Positions 42,946 through 56,085 are shown, numbered from the stretch's first letter. The stretch is DNA of 64,000 nucleotides from Tipula vernalis (GCA_958295665.1 OY282558.1:24799409-24863408), one strand, 5' to 3'. Notes: generated from the letters alone by a model not told the origin. Made by a program: numbers and translations.

Positions 42946-45900
42946 TTAAAACAAAATCTTAGCGATTCGTTTTTTAAATTCATCCCTGGAAATATTGAAA
43001 TCGAAACAATCTGCTACGGCGTTGAGATCTCGTTGAATGCGCACTATAGGGCCATGGAAGCTGTAGTTGCTACTTGCAGTCGGAATATGAAGAAGTTCCC
43101 GGGGGCGTAAGTTGCGTTGAGGAGCATAAATATTAAAACATGAAAGAATGTCAGAACAGTCTATTTTACCACAAATGATGTCACGCGCAAATGTGGCACT
43201 TGCGCATGTACGTCTAGCACTTAGAGATTGGAGATCCAGAAAACGGCATCGGTCTACATATGGTGATAGTCTGAAATTATTGTTCCGCTCGAAAGACGGT
43301 AATTTTCTGAGAACAAATACCAAAAACTGTTTCTGAATACTTTCAATTCTGATTGAATGAGACTCATAGAACGGAGACCATATGACAGTCGCGTACTCAA
43401 GCTGTGAACGAACAAATGAAGTGTACAGTAACTTGAAAGTTAATGTGTCGTGAAAATCCTTCGAATTTCTTTTAATAAACCCCAACATCGAAAACGCTTT
43501 ATTAACAACCGCATCGATGTGAGAGTTAAACGTTAAATCCGAGCTAAAGATAACGCCCAAATCTGTAACCATATTAACTTTCTTCAAACTAACGTCATTT
43601 AGATAATAGTTAAAAACTACAGGAGACTTAGATCTGGAATAGGTGATCACGTGACACTTATCAACATTCAGAAACATAAGGTTAGTAACACACCAACCGC
43701 AAAATGTGTTGAGGTCCCGCTGAAAATGATCGCGATCCAATTCACATGAAATATTTGCATATATTTTCATGTCGTCAGCAAATAGAATACAGTCTGCGAA
43801 TTTGAAGCACTCAACAACATTGTTTATGAACAATAAAAATAATAATTGACCCAAGTGACTACCTTGAGGCACCCCAGATGTCGCAATAAAACATTCTGAG
43901 AACGTATCGTTGATCTTAACAAACATTTTGCGATCCGAAAAATAAGACATAAGCCAATTTAAGGGAATAATGTCGCAATTAAGTTCACTGAGCTTATTCA
44001 CTAATAACCTGTGATTAAGTTTATCGAAAGCTTTAGCGAAATCGGTATAGACCACATCGACTTGAACTTGAGGCAACAGAATTAATTAGATTATTTTGAA
44101 AGACCGCTAAATTTGTGACCGTTGAGCGGCCAGGAAAAAATCCATGCTGACGTGTGCTAATAAGTTGCTTGGAGTGGAAGTAGATCACTTTGTTGACCAT
44201 TGACTCGAATACTTTAGGAATGCAAGACAGTATTGCAATTCCACGATAATTTGTTACATCACTGCGGGAACCGCTTTTGTGGATCGGTATGATACTTGAT
44301 GTTTTCCACAGATCAGGAAATTTGCCTTGGCTGAGGCTCAAATTAAATAAATGGTACAAAGGAGCGGCAAAACCAAATGCACACTGCTTCAATAGAGACA
44401 CTGGTAAACCATCTGGTCCAGGACCTTTAGAAACGTCCATGTTCATCAAAGCCGTCATCACGTCAAGTTCTGAAAACACAATTTTTGAATTATTGGTGTT
44501 AGCTACTTTAGGAGATAATGAGCTATCCTTAACAAAAACACTGCTAAAATATTCAGCGAAAAAACCACAGATTGTCTCTGGATTATCTGATTTTCGACCA
44601 TGGAATTCTAAAAATGGCGGCAAGCCGTTATTATGGTTCTTATTTTTGACAAATCTCCAGAAATTCTTCGGATTACATCGCAAATCGTCTTCAATATCAA
44701 TTATGTAATTGTTATAGAGGAATCGGTTGAGATAGCAAAACTGCTTGCGCAAAGACTTAAACTGGATAAAGTCATGGGCCAACCCTGTACGCCTATACTT
44801 CCTATGACATTTATTACGTAGGACTTCAAGTTGTTTCAGTTCTTTGGTAAACCATGGGACGTTGCGGGTATGAGACTTTCTAATTAATTTTTTAGGAACA
44901 AATTTTTCTAAAGCAACCTTCAACAATTCATTGAAGGTATCTAATGAACTGTTGATATCAATGTTTGACAGTGTATCAGCCCAATCAACTTCGGCTAAAA
45001 AATCATTTAATGAGCTGTGATCGGCGTGCGAAAAATCAAATACTGTACAATTTTTGGTAAAGTTTAAATTATTAGAAGTTTTGTAGAACAACTGAAATGA
45101 AACCGGGGTATGATAAACATTCGAAGATACGGCAAAGTCGTCGCATGATTCTAGTTTAAAAGAACTATTATTAGTGTAGAAAACCAAATCCAGATAAGTG
45201 CCGTGGCTGTTTGGTACACTGTTTATTTGTGAAGTACCCATGTTTGCCATAAAATCACAAATTAAGGCGGAAGAATCATTCGTATTATCAGGAATGAACA
45301 TATTGTCAACCATCATCCAAATTAGATCTGGAAAGTTGAAATCGCCGAAAATAACAAAGTCAGTGTTATCAGAAATAAAAGGTAATAAATTACATGAGAA
45401 CTTGTCAACAAAATCTTGACAAAATATCGAGGATGGCTCTAGAGGAAAGTAGACTGTGCTAATTATTAAGTAAAATGCACCTAGTTTGAGTTTAACAGCA
45501 ATGAACTCAATGATTGGGTCGGAAAATAAAAATTCACAAGAATAAATATTCCGAACTGCAATAAGCACACCACCACCTTTACGTTTTGTACTAAGGTTAT
45601 ATCGATCGCGACGGAAAACGCAAAAATCCGAAGGGAAAAACTCCGCATCATTGAAATCCATTGTAAGCCATGTTTCGGTCAGAATTATTACGTCGTAATC
45701 AGATTCCAATATTCCAAGATAGAAATTTTTTGATTTTGATCGCATGCCACTACAATTAAAATAAAAAATTGATAAGCTATTGATGCAATTGTTAGATCCA
45801 TTGACGACATTGTTAGAGTTAGATAAACATGAATTTAGAATGTTAGGATGAACTGTGATAAGATTATTGTTAAAATTTGGTAGATTAGAATTTAAAATAT

Positions 45901-46012
45901 TGGAATTTAATGCATTTAATGAAATTAAATTGACACTTTGCTGCGAGCTCCTTCCTCGTTTTTTGAATCGCGCCTTTCTTGAAAATCGCGAACTAGAACC
46001 CCAGGTGGCCAA
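42946..46012 (-). pseudogene. LINE ORF2: endonuclease-reverse transcriptase
   Basis: Two overlapping frames. 46012-44033 (659 residues) begins in the ORF1/ORF2 overlap and carries the endonuclease: YFNCSGMRSK, SDYDVIILTETWL, FRRDR, GGGVLIAV, FGDFNFPDLIW; then RT motifs GPGPDGLPVSLLK, NYRGIAILSCIPKVFE and RQHGFFPGRST. 44076-42946 (376 residues) continues with VYTDFAKAFDKLNH, TSGVPQGSHLG (followed by Gln where Pro is usual), and the catalytic CILFADDMKIY, then the LEYATVIWSPFYESH block near the C-terminus. The frames join within about 44033-44076, so a single shift separates them from an intact ORF2. EN nicks target DNA and RT primes from the nick. Confidence 0.9.
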
Positions 46013-46392
46013 AAATCAGGATTTTTCAAGGTACCATGCAAGTTATTGATGACTCCAATCTTAAAAGACACAAACGTCAGTTCTGCTGGATCCCGGTCTC
46101 TAGGGAACAGTGAGAAGCAGGACACGTTTGATGGATTAAAAACGCTGTTTTTGAACGTAATGTACCGGGATATCGATTCGGAAGTAGTTGTTGGATGAAG
46201 ACCGGAAATGTACAAATACTTCCTTCGAACCACAGGCACTGTACGCAATTCCATGACTGGACAATCCGAACCTGGAACATCAGACCTCTCAGCTCGAACG
46301 GCATCCTGACATGACAGTAATGGCGAAGGGTTCGATACGACAGATGAAGAAATTACCGTTGGAATGTTCGTAATAACACAATCGGACGACAA
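45925..46392 (-). pseudogene. LINE ORF1, C-terminal part
   Basis: A 155-residue frame with KYLYISGLHPTTTSESISRY, then SCFSLFPRDRDPAELTFVSF and PDFWPPGVLVRDF, a pattern found in ORF1 proteins of insect CR1/Jockey-like LINEs, which bind the element RNA. It overlaps the start of ORF2. It follows the PHD-bearing frame after a shift. Confidence 0.7.
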
Positions 46393-46554
46393 CGGCGGGA
46401 AGGTAGAGGCTGTAAGCCATCAGTGACCTGGACGTGGCGCTGGGAACTGCCATCAGTTATTTCAGAGGTAGCCGTTGTAATGGTATTTTTACCATTTCTC
46501 TTAGATCTTGTTTCCATATTAGTTTGCACAATACTTTGCGTAGCTTTTTTTTTT

Positions 46555-46887
46555 TTAATTTTGAAGCCGACGGCTGCTGCGATGGTGGTAATGGTTTAAT
46601 AAACTCTCCCCGTTACTATTAATAGCGGCAGATGTCTTGTTTATCAAGCACAAGGACACTGATAAAGCGTCAATAGATTTACTCATGTGATCACTCTGTG
46701 CCCTGATAATTTTAAAAACATCAATGCACGCACCGCATCGCCAAGAAAAACTCGGAATCACCGAAATGGCATCGAATACAGGGTTTTTAACCCCTGTACA
46801 CTCAAAGTGAACGAGTTGACTGCACTCACCGGCACACGTAAAAAAGTTTCCAGCCACTTTCATATTACACACACAGCACAGAGACAT
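46555..46887 (-). pseudogene. LINE ORF1, N-terminal PHD-like finger
   Basis: MSLCCVCNMKVAG, CAGECSQLVHFECTG and WRCGACIDVF give the Cys4-His-Cys3 pattern of a PHD finger at residues ~4-55, followed by a helical stretch. ORF1 proteins with this type of finger are known in some insect non-LTR families. The frame ends within a T(12) run (A run on the coding strand) at 46545-46556, the likely site of the indel that separates it from the C-terminal part. Confidence 0.75.
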
Positions 46888-49204
46888 TGTTGAGAAATAA
46901 TTTTAATAGTTTATAACACAACTCACTTTTATAAAAATATATTTCGATTGAACCACAAATTAAATTTCAAAATTTTATCAAAATTATTTTTATTCAAAAT
47001 TATTTTGACTTTTCAACACGAAAAAAAAAACACAACCGTTCACTAAGGTAACTAAGTTAGGATTTAGAATTGAATTTTTGATCCAAACTTTTGTTCGAAT
47101 CTTGTTTTAACCAACTCTGAATAAAAATTTTACTAAAATACATTTTACTATTATTAAAGGTTGTTAAACTCTATTTCTAATGTAAGTTTCTACTCAATAT
47201 TTTTTTCAATAACGGTTTAAATTTGAAATGGTTCTATTATAAAACAAAATTCATTCAGATTTTTGCTCGATTCTCGTGTTTAGAATTTAAGCTCATTCAC
47301 ATAAAGTGCATTAAATATTTTGCTAAAATTGTTTTTGAAAATGTGTTTCCAAATCCAAAGACAATTCCTACTTAAAATTTCACTCAAATTCATTATAGAA
47401 TTCAAGTTAATTTTCTCTCTTCGTTCTCTTAATCAATTTCTTCTTCTTGGAACTAAATTTTTGACTAAAAATCTTAATTTTTTTCGAATCCATTTTGATT
47501 TTTAACTAACTACTAGAGCGAATACCAATTTCATTCAATGAGCGTGATCAAAATTACATTTAACATTCAAGTACAATTTGGAAGTTTAACTCAATTTCGA
47601 TTAAAATGTCACTCAAAGTTGATTCAAATCCAGATGGAATTGTAATCTAATTTTATTCTAGATGCATCCAAGTTTTCATTCGAATCCATAAAAACTATTT
47701 TTTTTTTTCAGTCTAATTTTTTGTTCCAATTCAAATTGGTTTCAAAATATGTACATATTTCGGTTTTCCCTTTATATATCTATTCCTATTCTTAGCTCCA
47801 CCTAATTTGCTCTCATTTTGTTATTTTCTAATTGAAAATACACTCAGTAAAACTATTATGCAATGTAAACTTATATTTCTCTCAAAATCTTGTGAAATGG
47901 TATAATGTCGCCAAAGATAGTATTACGTTTGGAATACCAAAACCATTTTTTTAAATTTAAATTCGTAATTCAAATTTCACTCAAAATTTCCGATACAAAT
48001 TTCTAAGCTAAATTCTGAGAAAATTTTGGTACTATTTTGAGATCAAACCTATAGTATTGCAACTTAATTCTTACCTAGTTGCAATTAAAATTATGTTTAA
48101 ACCTAATTTAGAACTCCAAATTTACACTCAATTTTTTGCTCAAAACCAAGTAGAATGTCCTAATCAATTTCTAATCTATTTAAATTTCATGCAAAATGTA
48201 GTTTAATCTAGAAACATTTTCTTAATTTTTATTTTAAATTTAACTCAAAATGTTGCAAGGTCTCGTGATTCGAATTGTAACTCAATTAAAATTGTATCTG
48301 TTTAATTTCAAACTGGAAATGTATGGATGTAAAACCGGAAGTTTTTTTAAATCCACTCAATATTTAGTCAAGCCTTGATTGGAATTTTTATTCAAAGATT
48401 GGAATTCATAGCTAGATTTCATCTGAAAACTACGATTAGATTTTGATTCATATTCAATACAAGAAGTTGTTCAAATATAGTTTGTAATTCTAATTCAATT
48501 TTTAAATTTTTAAATTCAATTTAAGTTCCTACTCAAGAAATTATGCGATTAGATTCGGGAATTCAAATTCTCAGTCAGATTTTCGCTCCAAATTCTGATT
48601 TTATATTCGATATGTTGAAATTCACAAACGTACATGCAGTATGTTGACAAACCATACGTTGACTTTTGTCATGTAAATACCACTCAATATTTTACTAAAA
48701 TTCATGTGAATTCGGACAAAAGCAACAACCACAAAATCTGCTATTCTAGAAGATCTCCGGATTGTAATATAATGTTCAGTAAATGGATAAGATACCTATA
48801 TATTGTAATTTGGCGTTTATTTTGTTCCTAATTTATTGATCTAACTTAGCGGAGTTTAGGCCAAAGTAAAACATTTTAAACTTCTACCAAAAAATTTTGG
48901 TTGGCCTAAATTTAAAATTTGGCTTATAAAATATTTTGCTTTATCAAGTTTTAAGCTATGAATGTCGAATTACGTTATTATTGATGGAAAATTAAAAATA
49001 TTTGGAATGAACCATAAAATATGTGGTAAAACGTAAAATAAGCGGAAATATGTAAAAATATGTGATTATGCCAAAATATTTATAAATATGTGGTCTTATA
49101 GAGCTCATTCGCTTTTATTTGTTTTAAAAAGAATTATTATCCAACAAATTTTTGGTTTGGATTTCCCAAAAAAAATATTTTTTACCTAAGAATCTTAAGC
49201 CTAG

Positions 49205-50205
49205 TCATAACAATTGGGCGGAAAAATGTTCTAAATAAATCGCTTATAAGTTCAATTATCGTAAAGAGCCGCATTTAAACGAGCCAACCATACTTCGAAA
49301 ATAGTGCTTCAGCACTCATTTTATGTACTTAACCCAGTGAGGCTAAACCAAACAGTGATACTGTCATCACAGAACGACCTGCCCAACAATCAAAACTATT
49401 ACTATAATTTGATTGACTGTGATAATCCGGAACCGTCCACTTGTAATACAATATATTAGGCCATAAATCTAATCTACATAAGCATATTTTGTAAATTAAG
49501 TATTCGTCTTTATTAAGTGCCATCATACTGTGTATTATTCTGTAAACTATTATTTCAAAAACAAACGAAATAAGATAAAAACATTCCTATTGTCTATTGG
49601 TTCGTCCTTGCTTCTTGAAAATTAGGAAAATAGTTTTCGAGTTAATAAAATGACAGAATGACGGCCAAATTTGCCTCTTTGCCTTTTTTGCTAAAAGTTT
49701 CACTTGCATCACTCTTGTCTAAGCCTTTCTCAAATTTTTTGTGGACTGATTAATATCACGACATAGCAAATAATTAAAATATGCTCACGCCCATGATGAC
49801 GTATAAAAACGTACCTCTGTATAAATAATAAACGCAGTAGGCCATATTCAAATGAAAGCGCAATACTGAAATGTATGAATTTGTCACTGGATGACGAAAT
49901 GCGCAAAACCCAATTTTGAAAAGCAATTGAGCATATCTTCCCTATACCAAAAATGTATTATTTTACATATTTGGAATATTTTCTTAGTATCTTAGTATCT
50001 GCTTTAAAAATTTAAAGCATTCTGTCAATAACTATAAAAGATTTATATAGAGACGTCTCATGTCGTATGAACTAAAATTGAAATTTTGTAGGCGTAGAAA
50101 AATTCTACTTGCAGGTAAAAATTTGTTTCGAAACATACAGTGAAACACTACATAATTTACTTGAAACTCGCAAAATAAAATTCGTTCTGTGACCAATTTT
50201 ACTCT
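49205..50205. other. AT-rich, no gene seen
   Basis: No supported coding or structural features. TATAAAAACG and TATAAATAATAAACG near 49802-49832 look promoter-like but nothing follows. Confidence 0.35.
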
Positions 50206-50544
50206 GGAGTGAGATTTTGTACAAAAGGTGAGAAGCGAGTTTTATGTCTCTTTTACTTAAACTGAATATGAACACTATTCCGCTCAGTAGAAATATATTT
50301 TATTAATGCGATCTCAACTAGCCAAAATAAAATGATATTCTATTTCAACTATCATTCGTCTGTGTCTCTCATCAACGAAGGTACGTGGTCGAAGCGGAGA
50401 AAAGGAGATAGCTCTTATACATAATATAATTGACTGAGATCGCAATAGAAAAAGCGACATAGACCGAATAAAATGGAGTAAAAACTTATTCTTTTAAAAA
50501 GAGAGATAAATTCTCTTCTCGCCTTTTGTGCAAAATCTCACCCC
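50206..50544. mobile_element. 339-bp MITE
   Basis: GGAGTGAGATTTTGTACAAA at the left faces TTTGTGCAAAATCTCACCCC at the right; the match continues with AAGG(T/C)GAGAAG for about 30 bp and then weakly. The interior contains further TCTCTTTT/AAAAGAGA pairs. No coding sequence. Confidence 0.75.
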
Positions 50545-53500
50545 TGATCTCCGAAACATAATAAAACTGCGAGATTGCTGTTGGTAGAATTTAGCATATC
50601 ATTTTGTGATGGAATGGGCATGGAAAGAATAACAAAACAATTTTGTGTTTTTAATTTTAGTAATTTGATTAAAACATAGGCTCTTGAAACATTTATAACA
50701 ACGTTCCACACAATTGCGACTGACGATATAAAACATTTTAAATGTAAAAAACTCAATAATACAACCTTAAAATCGCCCAGCAATAGTTTAGACCCAGCCA
50801 AATCGCCTATTTATTTTTGTTTCACATTTACTAAATTTAGTAAACTGACAGAAAATTTCCTGAGCACCAGAGTAGATTGTTGTAATTGTATGTCAGTTGA
50901 CGAAGCATAATGGCACAATTCCCTTTATCACCGACTATCACATTACTTCGCCTTATATTGTTGAATGCTTGGTACTTTTCATGACAAGAAGTACCAGCAG
51001 TAATAACTAAGTCCTCTTTTTCGTTCTCATCAAACCAAAACGCTACAAATAAAACAGTCCGAATTATATATTTAAATAAATGTGTTTCGTCAGATTTAAA
51101 ACAATATTTAATTCTAGAGCTTTTCAAAAATTATTAGCGTTAGTCTTACGAGTGAAATAATTTAAATGTTGCTTTAAAGTTTGTTACGGTAACCAAAGGT
51201 TTAAGGAACCGCAATAGAAAATTAACTTCTGCGTCCCTCGCTGACAGCTGTGCCCGGCTGGCACTCAGTCCATGAGGGAGTGGATGGCACTGGCGAGGGC
51301 CCGCAGAAATCTTTATAAAGCTGTCTTCACATCGCAAAACAAAATCTAAACACTCAATCACTTCATTCTGCTAACCTTCCTTCACCCCATTTTATAAAAT
51401 TAACAACACATTTTAATTTACAGATTTAGCTATTTAATTTAAATTATAAAATATAACAAAACACATGTTTAATACTGAAAAGAATTAAAGGCCAGTTAAA
51501 CAATATCAAAGTATTCTATGAATAAAAAAAATTAAGTTTTTTAAAGTTACAATTGCAAAAAAAATTAAGTAATGATGCGTTACGTTATATAATAAAAGGG
51601 GGAAAAAAAATCGTGTGTTCTGCCTACACGGTCACCCGGTACTTATGTTTTTATTCTGCTAATAACACCATGTGGCTGCCCCCAAAGAATTCTTTGTCTG
51701 CAGACACCTGAAATGAAAAAGAAAACAAAGAAACGAATACGGTAAATACCGCACTATACGAATATGTCGCTACCACTGTACACAGAACAACTGGAGTTTT
51801 TGTGAAAATTATCCAAAGAAAAATAATATTAAGTATTAAATTAAATAGCATACAAACAAAAGGATACACAAAATTTCACCGGACGTCTAATTTGCCCCTC
51901 TGGATGCCACCGAGAAATCACTTCACGCCACGTACATAACCGACAATCCGACATAGGCTGAGCCACTTATCCGTTAGTCGTGTTCCCTCTCGAAACTGAA
52001 AATACTGCAGCTCCTGCGGCCAATTCCTTTTTTTTGTTTTTGTTTTGTTTTGTTTCTTTTCCACAATGATTAAAGAAAGTTGTAATGCGATGGCGATTAC
52101 TACCCAAACCGATTGTACTAAATATTAGGTAACTCGTGATACTATTTCAATCAGATTTTTATATTTTTTTTTTTCACACACACTAACTTTAATTACATAT
52201 GGTTGACCATTCAAAAAAAATAAAGTATTATGTTGCTATTATATTTTTACTTTTTCTATCCTTCTTTGATTTTATATTTCTTTTTTTTTCTGATAGATTA
52301 TTTTTGCACAATTTCTATGCCTCAACTGACCCTCGACCAATTCTTCTCGTCGTTTTTTAATCTTTTTTTTTTTTTCGTCGCACAAAAAAAAAACATCAAG
52401 CAAAAAAAAAATCTTCCAACTTGACCATGCTAAATTTGACCATAAAAAAAATGATGAACTTAACCATAAAAGCATATCCGAGAAACAAACCATACCCAAG
52501 CAAAAAAAAAAAATAGAATAAAAAATAAAAAGAAACGTGACAACATCAAACACAACACTTACACCCTAGAAACCAACCCAATATAATTCATCCAATGCCC
52601 GAGATCACAACAAATGTTAACAACCAAAACCGCACAAAAGCAAAGAAAGGAAACACCACAAGAAAATACAACGCTATGGTAATGAATCGAAACAAAAACC
52701 ATTGACCATGGACACGAACACATGTCCAGAGACGGACCATCCGTATCAAGTTTCTGAACTCAATAGTTCCTAAACTGGTATAAGTTTGCAATTTACCGTC
52801 TTCAGCTTATCCCAAACTTTCATTCAAGAAAAATGTGTATTTACCTCAGACTTTTTGTATACATGGTAACACTGATAGCTACCGCTGGACTAATTCGAAA
52901 ATAACTTTGTCCATGGAAATTTTTCCCTAACATAACAATTGCAGGATTGTAGTTAATTTATTCAATTGCAGATTAGAGTGTATGGACTAAATTTCAATAG
53001 GACTTTGCTAAGTGTCATACAGCCATTGCGATACTTGATCTTTTCAAAGAAAATTTTTATAATGGAATAGTTTCATTTCAAAAACAGATTGTAATTTAAC
53101 TCAATTGGACTTATTTCTAAGTGTTTTTTGAAGGATAAGGCTTAAGACTGATTTACATTCAACGACAATCGACGTCTGCAAAAAAATTGAAACACAACAT
53201 AGGAAAAATTACAGAGACAAAACCAAACCCAAAAACCTCGTCTGCTTTTTTTTGCAGATGTCGAGTTTCATCTTTTTTCTGTAAAATCGTCGATGCGTAG
53301 GTAAATAGTCTTTATGCTAAAGCTCCTCAATGAATTGTGCAACTCAAAGGTAACATATTTAAGCATACCAACAAAATTCCACCTCAATTACCATATAAAA
53401 ATGTCATTGCAAACACTTTGGTAAAAGAATGCTGGTTTGATGAGCTACCAGAATATGTCACTTATCAGATATTGGTTTTCCTAACCTAAGTTTTATTTAC

Positions 53501-54356
53501 GAAGTAAACATTTTTAAAATATTAGACTATTTTCCTATATTTGCACACCACACATTAGATCAAAACAAAAACAAAACAAAAATAAATTTAGAGTGAGAAA
53601 TTACCAAAAATTATTTTTTTTGTGAAAAGAGTAAGAAAATATAGTTGTTTTTGTTGTTGTTTTATTTTCCCAAAATAAATGTTCATAAGACGTCTTATTA
53701 TTTTACATAGTCTTTGATTCTGTACAGTCTAGTTTGGTTTATTTGGACTGTATCTGCTTTGTTTTTAATCTTTTGTTATGTCACATGAAAGAATCATCAT
53801 ATAGAGTGACGGGAAAACTGAATTTTATGTTAATGGTGACAGTTTGGGTTCGACATAGTCATTTAAAACCTCGTTAAGGTTTATTTATGGGAGTTGGAAT
53901 TTTAATACTGACTTCTTTCGGAGTAGGTTTTTATACGTATATTACGCAATGATTGTTAAAAAATAACTTAACTCTGCTACCTTGGTTCTATTTCATAGTT
54001 GATTGGTATTGAAAATGTTGTCGTTCTGTTTAGCATTTTACATATCCTTTTGAAAACAGAGAATGAGAGTCTGAGATGGTGTAGTCAGTTGCATCTGCAC
54101 AGATTTTTTCTGGGACAAAAAGAAGGTCTTGTCTTTTAGACCTCTTGGTCCTCTAGTTTTGAATGCCGGATTGTTAAGTTTTAGGTAGGTTGATGATTGG
54201 ATCGTTGCTGCACTAAAAAGTTTTGTTCATCATTTATTATTTCTGCCACAATTTGTTATTGAGTGTCTTTTTTCCACAATACTCAATTATGCTTAAAGAT
54301 TATATCCTAGCGTTGCATCCTTTAATGCAGCTGGCATTTGATATACTCTTCTTCCG
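50545..54356. other. Gene-poor AT-rich region
   Basis: No confident gene. Two islands are richer in G+C: 51225-51360 and 51880-52020; both have open or splice-like features but no recognised family. 52150-52560 is dominated by A and T runs. Confidence 0.35.
51225..51360 (+). other. GC-richer island, possible exon or SINE fragment
   Basis: An acceptor-like CGCTGACAG at 51237-51245 is followed by an open stretch reading REWMALARARRNLYKAVF up to a TAA at about 51350. The composition differs sharply from its surroundings. I do not recognise the protein; it may instead be a piece of a mobile element. Confidence 0.25.
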
Positions 54357-54383
54357 CTCTCTCTCTCTCTCTCTCTCTCTCTC
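54357..54383 (+). repeat. (CT)n microsatellite
   Basis: Thirteen uninterrupted CT dinucleotides. The rest of the interval to 54535 holds nothing recognisable. Confidence 0.95.
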
Positions 54384-54535
54384 GTAGGTTTTTATAACAT
54401 ATGAATTAAATCAAAATGGGGCTAACGACAAGTGACGTATCATTGACAATTGATACCATTGAACACTTTGTGAAAGCGGGTGGATAACAATGCTTGTTAC
54501 TGTTAAGTTTATTTTAATTTAAATAAAATGCGAAA

Positions 54536-54767
54536 TGTGATTAATAATACAACTTAACTTTATTTATTAGATTTAAATATAATGCCGGTCCAACTTCAAC
54601 TGAGTTTAGTTTAATCGAATAAGAGGAAATAATTAGTTAATACAGTAAACAATAAAATAAGAAAATTAAGAATGACCGGTTATTATATACAATGGTATTT
54701 GTGTTGTAAAAATTATATTAATGATGAAGGTGAGTTTATACCGAAATTGATTGTACATGATTCTACA
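54536..54767 (-). repeat. 3' LTR of minus-strand gypsy
   Basis: Starts TGTAGAATC just after the polypurine tract CGGGGAGGAA (54768-54777 on the minus strand) and ends near TTATTAATCACA. TCTAATAAATAAAG near 54565-54580 supplies a polyadenylation signal. Confidence 0.6.
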
Positions 54768-54804
54768 TTCCTCCCCGTTTAATTTAGGTTGCGGCAGGCG
54801 CAAA

Positions 54805-55155
54805 TCAGACCATCGGTTTCCTCACTCTTTCGAAACGTCTCGGTATCTCCCTTGGTGTGTGATCGCCTTCACCATTAGGTACATCAACTTGCTCACTACC
54901 CGTAGAATCTTCGATCTGCCCTCTAAAATTAGAACGATTAACAAGTATATCAAAATGTTTTCCTGATTGATCGGTCGATGATGCAGGATCCATGTTCTCT
55001 GATAACAGTGGTTTTTCCGTAGGTTGTCGAATCTGGTTCTGATGTCTCTTCCATAAACCACGATCTGTCTTCATTAAGTAGACCATTTTACAAAAAAATT
55101 TTGTAATTTCTCCAGGCACCCATCTAGGACCTCTTGAGTAGTTTTTTGTGAACAC
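54805..55155 (-). pseudogene. Gypsy integrase C-terminal domain
   Basis: VFTKNYSRGPRWVPGEITKF, the chromodomain-like or SH3-like tail typical of this gypsy lineage, followed by a hydrophilic extension ending at 54805. Separated from the core by a stop near 55174. Confidence 0.75.
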
Positions 55156-55173
55156 TTTCTGTCCTATTTGAAA

Positions 55174-56085
55174 TTAAGATTCCCCGACTTTATCCAACCC
55201 GGCTTTTGGGGAAAGTAGAGACAAGATGGTTTTCGGCTGTCGGCCGTGATGAAGCTCTGCTGGAGTTTTCCCATTTAGAGTAGGCGATGGTGTAGTACGA
55301 TAGGAGACCAGAAACTTGGTCAACGCTTCATCAGGAGATTTGGTAGTGGTTAGGATTTTTTCCATTGATCTCTTGAATGTTCGAACTGTTCTTTCCGCTT
55401 GCCCATTCGATGCTGGATGAAAAAGAGCCGTCGTCATATGTTGTATTCCGTTGAGCTCACAGAATTTCTTGAACTCCCCGGAAACAAAGTGTGGTCCATT
55501 GTCCGTTACGATAGTATCAGGGATGCCTTCAATCCCCAAAATTAATTGTAGTGATTGAATTGTCTGAACTGCGGTGATACTCCTCATTCCTATAATGTAA
55601 GGAAATTTTTAATAAGCGTCGATGCAAATGAGCCACATATTATCGATGAATGGACCAGCAAAGTCTAATTGAACTCGTTCCCAAGGCTTCGCTGGAGCAG
55701 GCCAAGCTGCAAATTCCCTCTTTGGGTCGGCCTGTGAACCTTGGCAAACCTCGCAATGCAGTGACAGCTTTTCTACGTCTCTGTCTATATTTGGCCACCA
55801 ACAGTAACGTCTTGCCATTTGTTTCATTCGAACTGTACCCCAATGGCATTCATGCAGAATGTTAAGCACCCTTGCCCGGAGTTGTGTTGGGATAACCACT
55901 CGGACATACTCCGTATGTAGCAACAACGCACCCTTACGGGCTGTGAGACTAGTCCGTCTTCGAAAATATGCCATTATATCTTCATCAATCCCCGCATACC
56001 TTGGCCAAGAACATTGTACATACTTTACAACTCTGCTTAGGATCGGATCTTGCATTGTCGCTTCTTGAATAATTGCGGCGTCCAC
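55174..56085 (-). pseudogene. Gypsy integrase zinc finger and catalytic core
   Basis: The N-terminal frame (56085-55609) has the HHCC finger: LHECHWGTVRMKQMARRYCW, then CEVCQ, followed by AWPAPAKPWERVQLDFAGPF with the first catalytic Asp. After a stop and shift near 55600, the second frame (55587-55174) has IVTDNGPHFVSGEF (second Asp) and NGQAERTVRTFK (Glu). All three acidic residues are preserved. In the finger the spacing LHECH...C..C is normal for the family. Confidence 0.85.

Larger units (their letters stand above)
42777..47030 (-). mobile_element. Nearly full-length CR1/Jockey-like LINE
   Basis: Contains ORF1 with a PHD-like finger, ORF2 with endonuclease and reverse transcriptase, and a simple-repeat 3' end. 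Only one frameshift is seen in ORF2 and one in ORF1, so it is a young copy compared with other elements here. The 5' boundary is placed near an A-rich tract at about 47020-47030 and is uncertain. It interrupts the low-complexity sequence of 41597-49204. Confidence 0.85.
41597..49204. mobile_element. Candidate large non-autonomous TIR element
   Basis: CTAGGCTTAGGATTTTTAGG at 41597 is mirrored at 49183-49204 (CTAGGCTTAAGATTCTTAGG read inward), about 20 of 22 positions. Just inside both ends are clusters of AAATATGTGG (41668-41710; 49016-49095), as in the subterminal repeats of hAT-type elements. The interior (41740-42776 and 47031-48960) is peculiar low-complexity sequence built from recurring CTCAAATTT-, GCTCAAA- and AATTCAAATT-like phrases and lacks a transposase. 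The LINE at 42777-47030 is inserted in it. Flanks (TCATTAAC and GTCATAAC) are similar but not an exact duplication. Confidence 0.45.
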
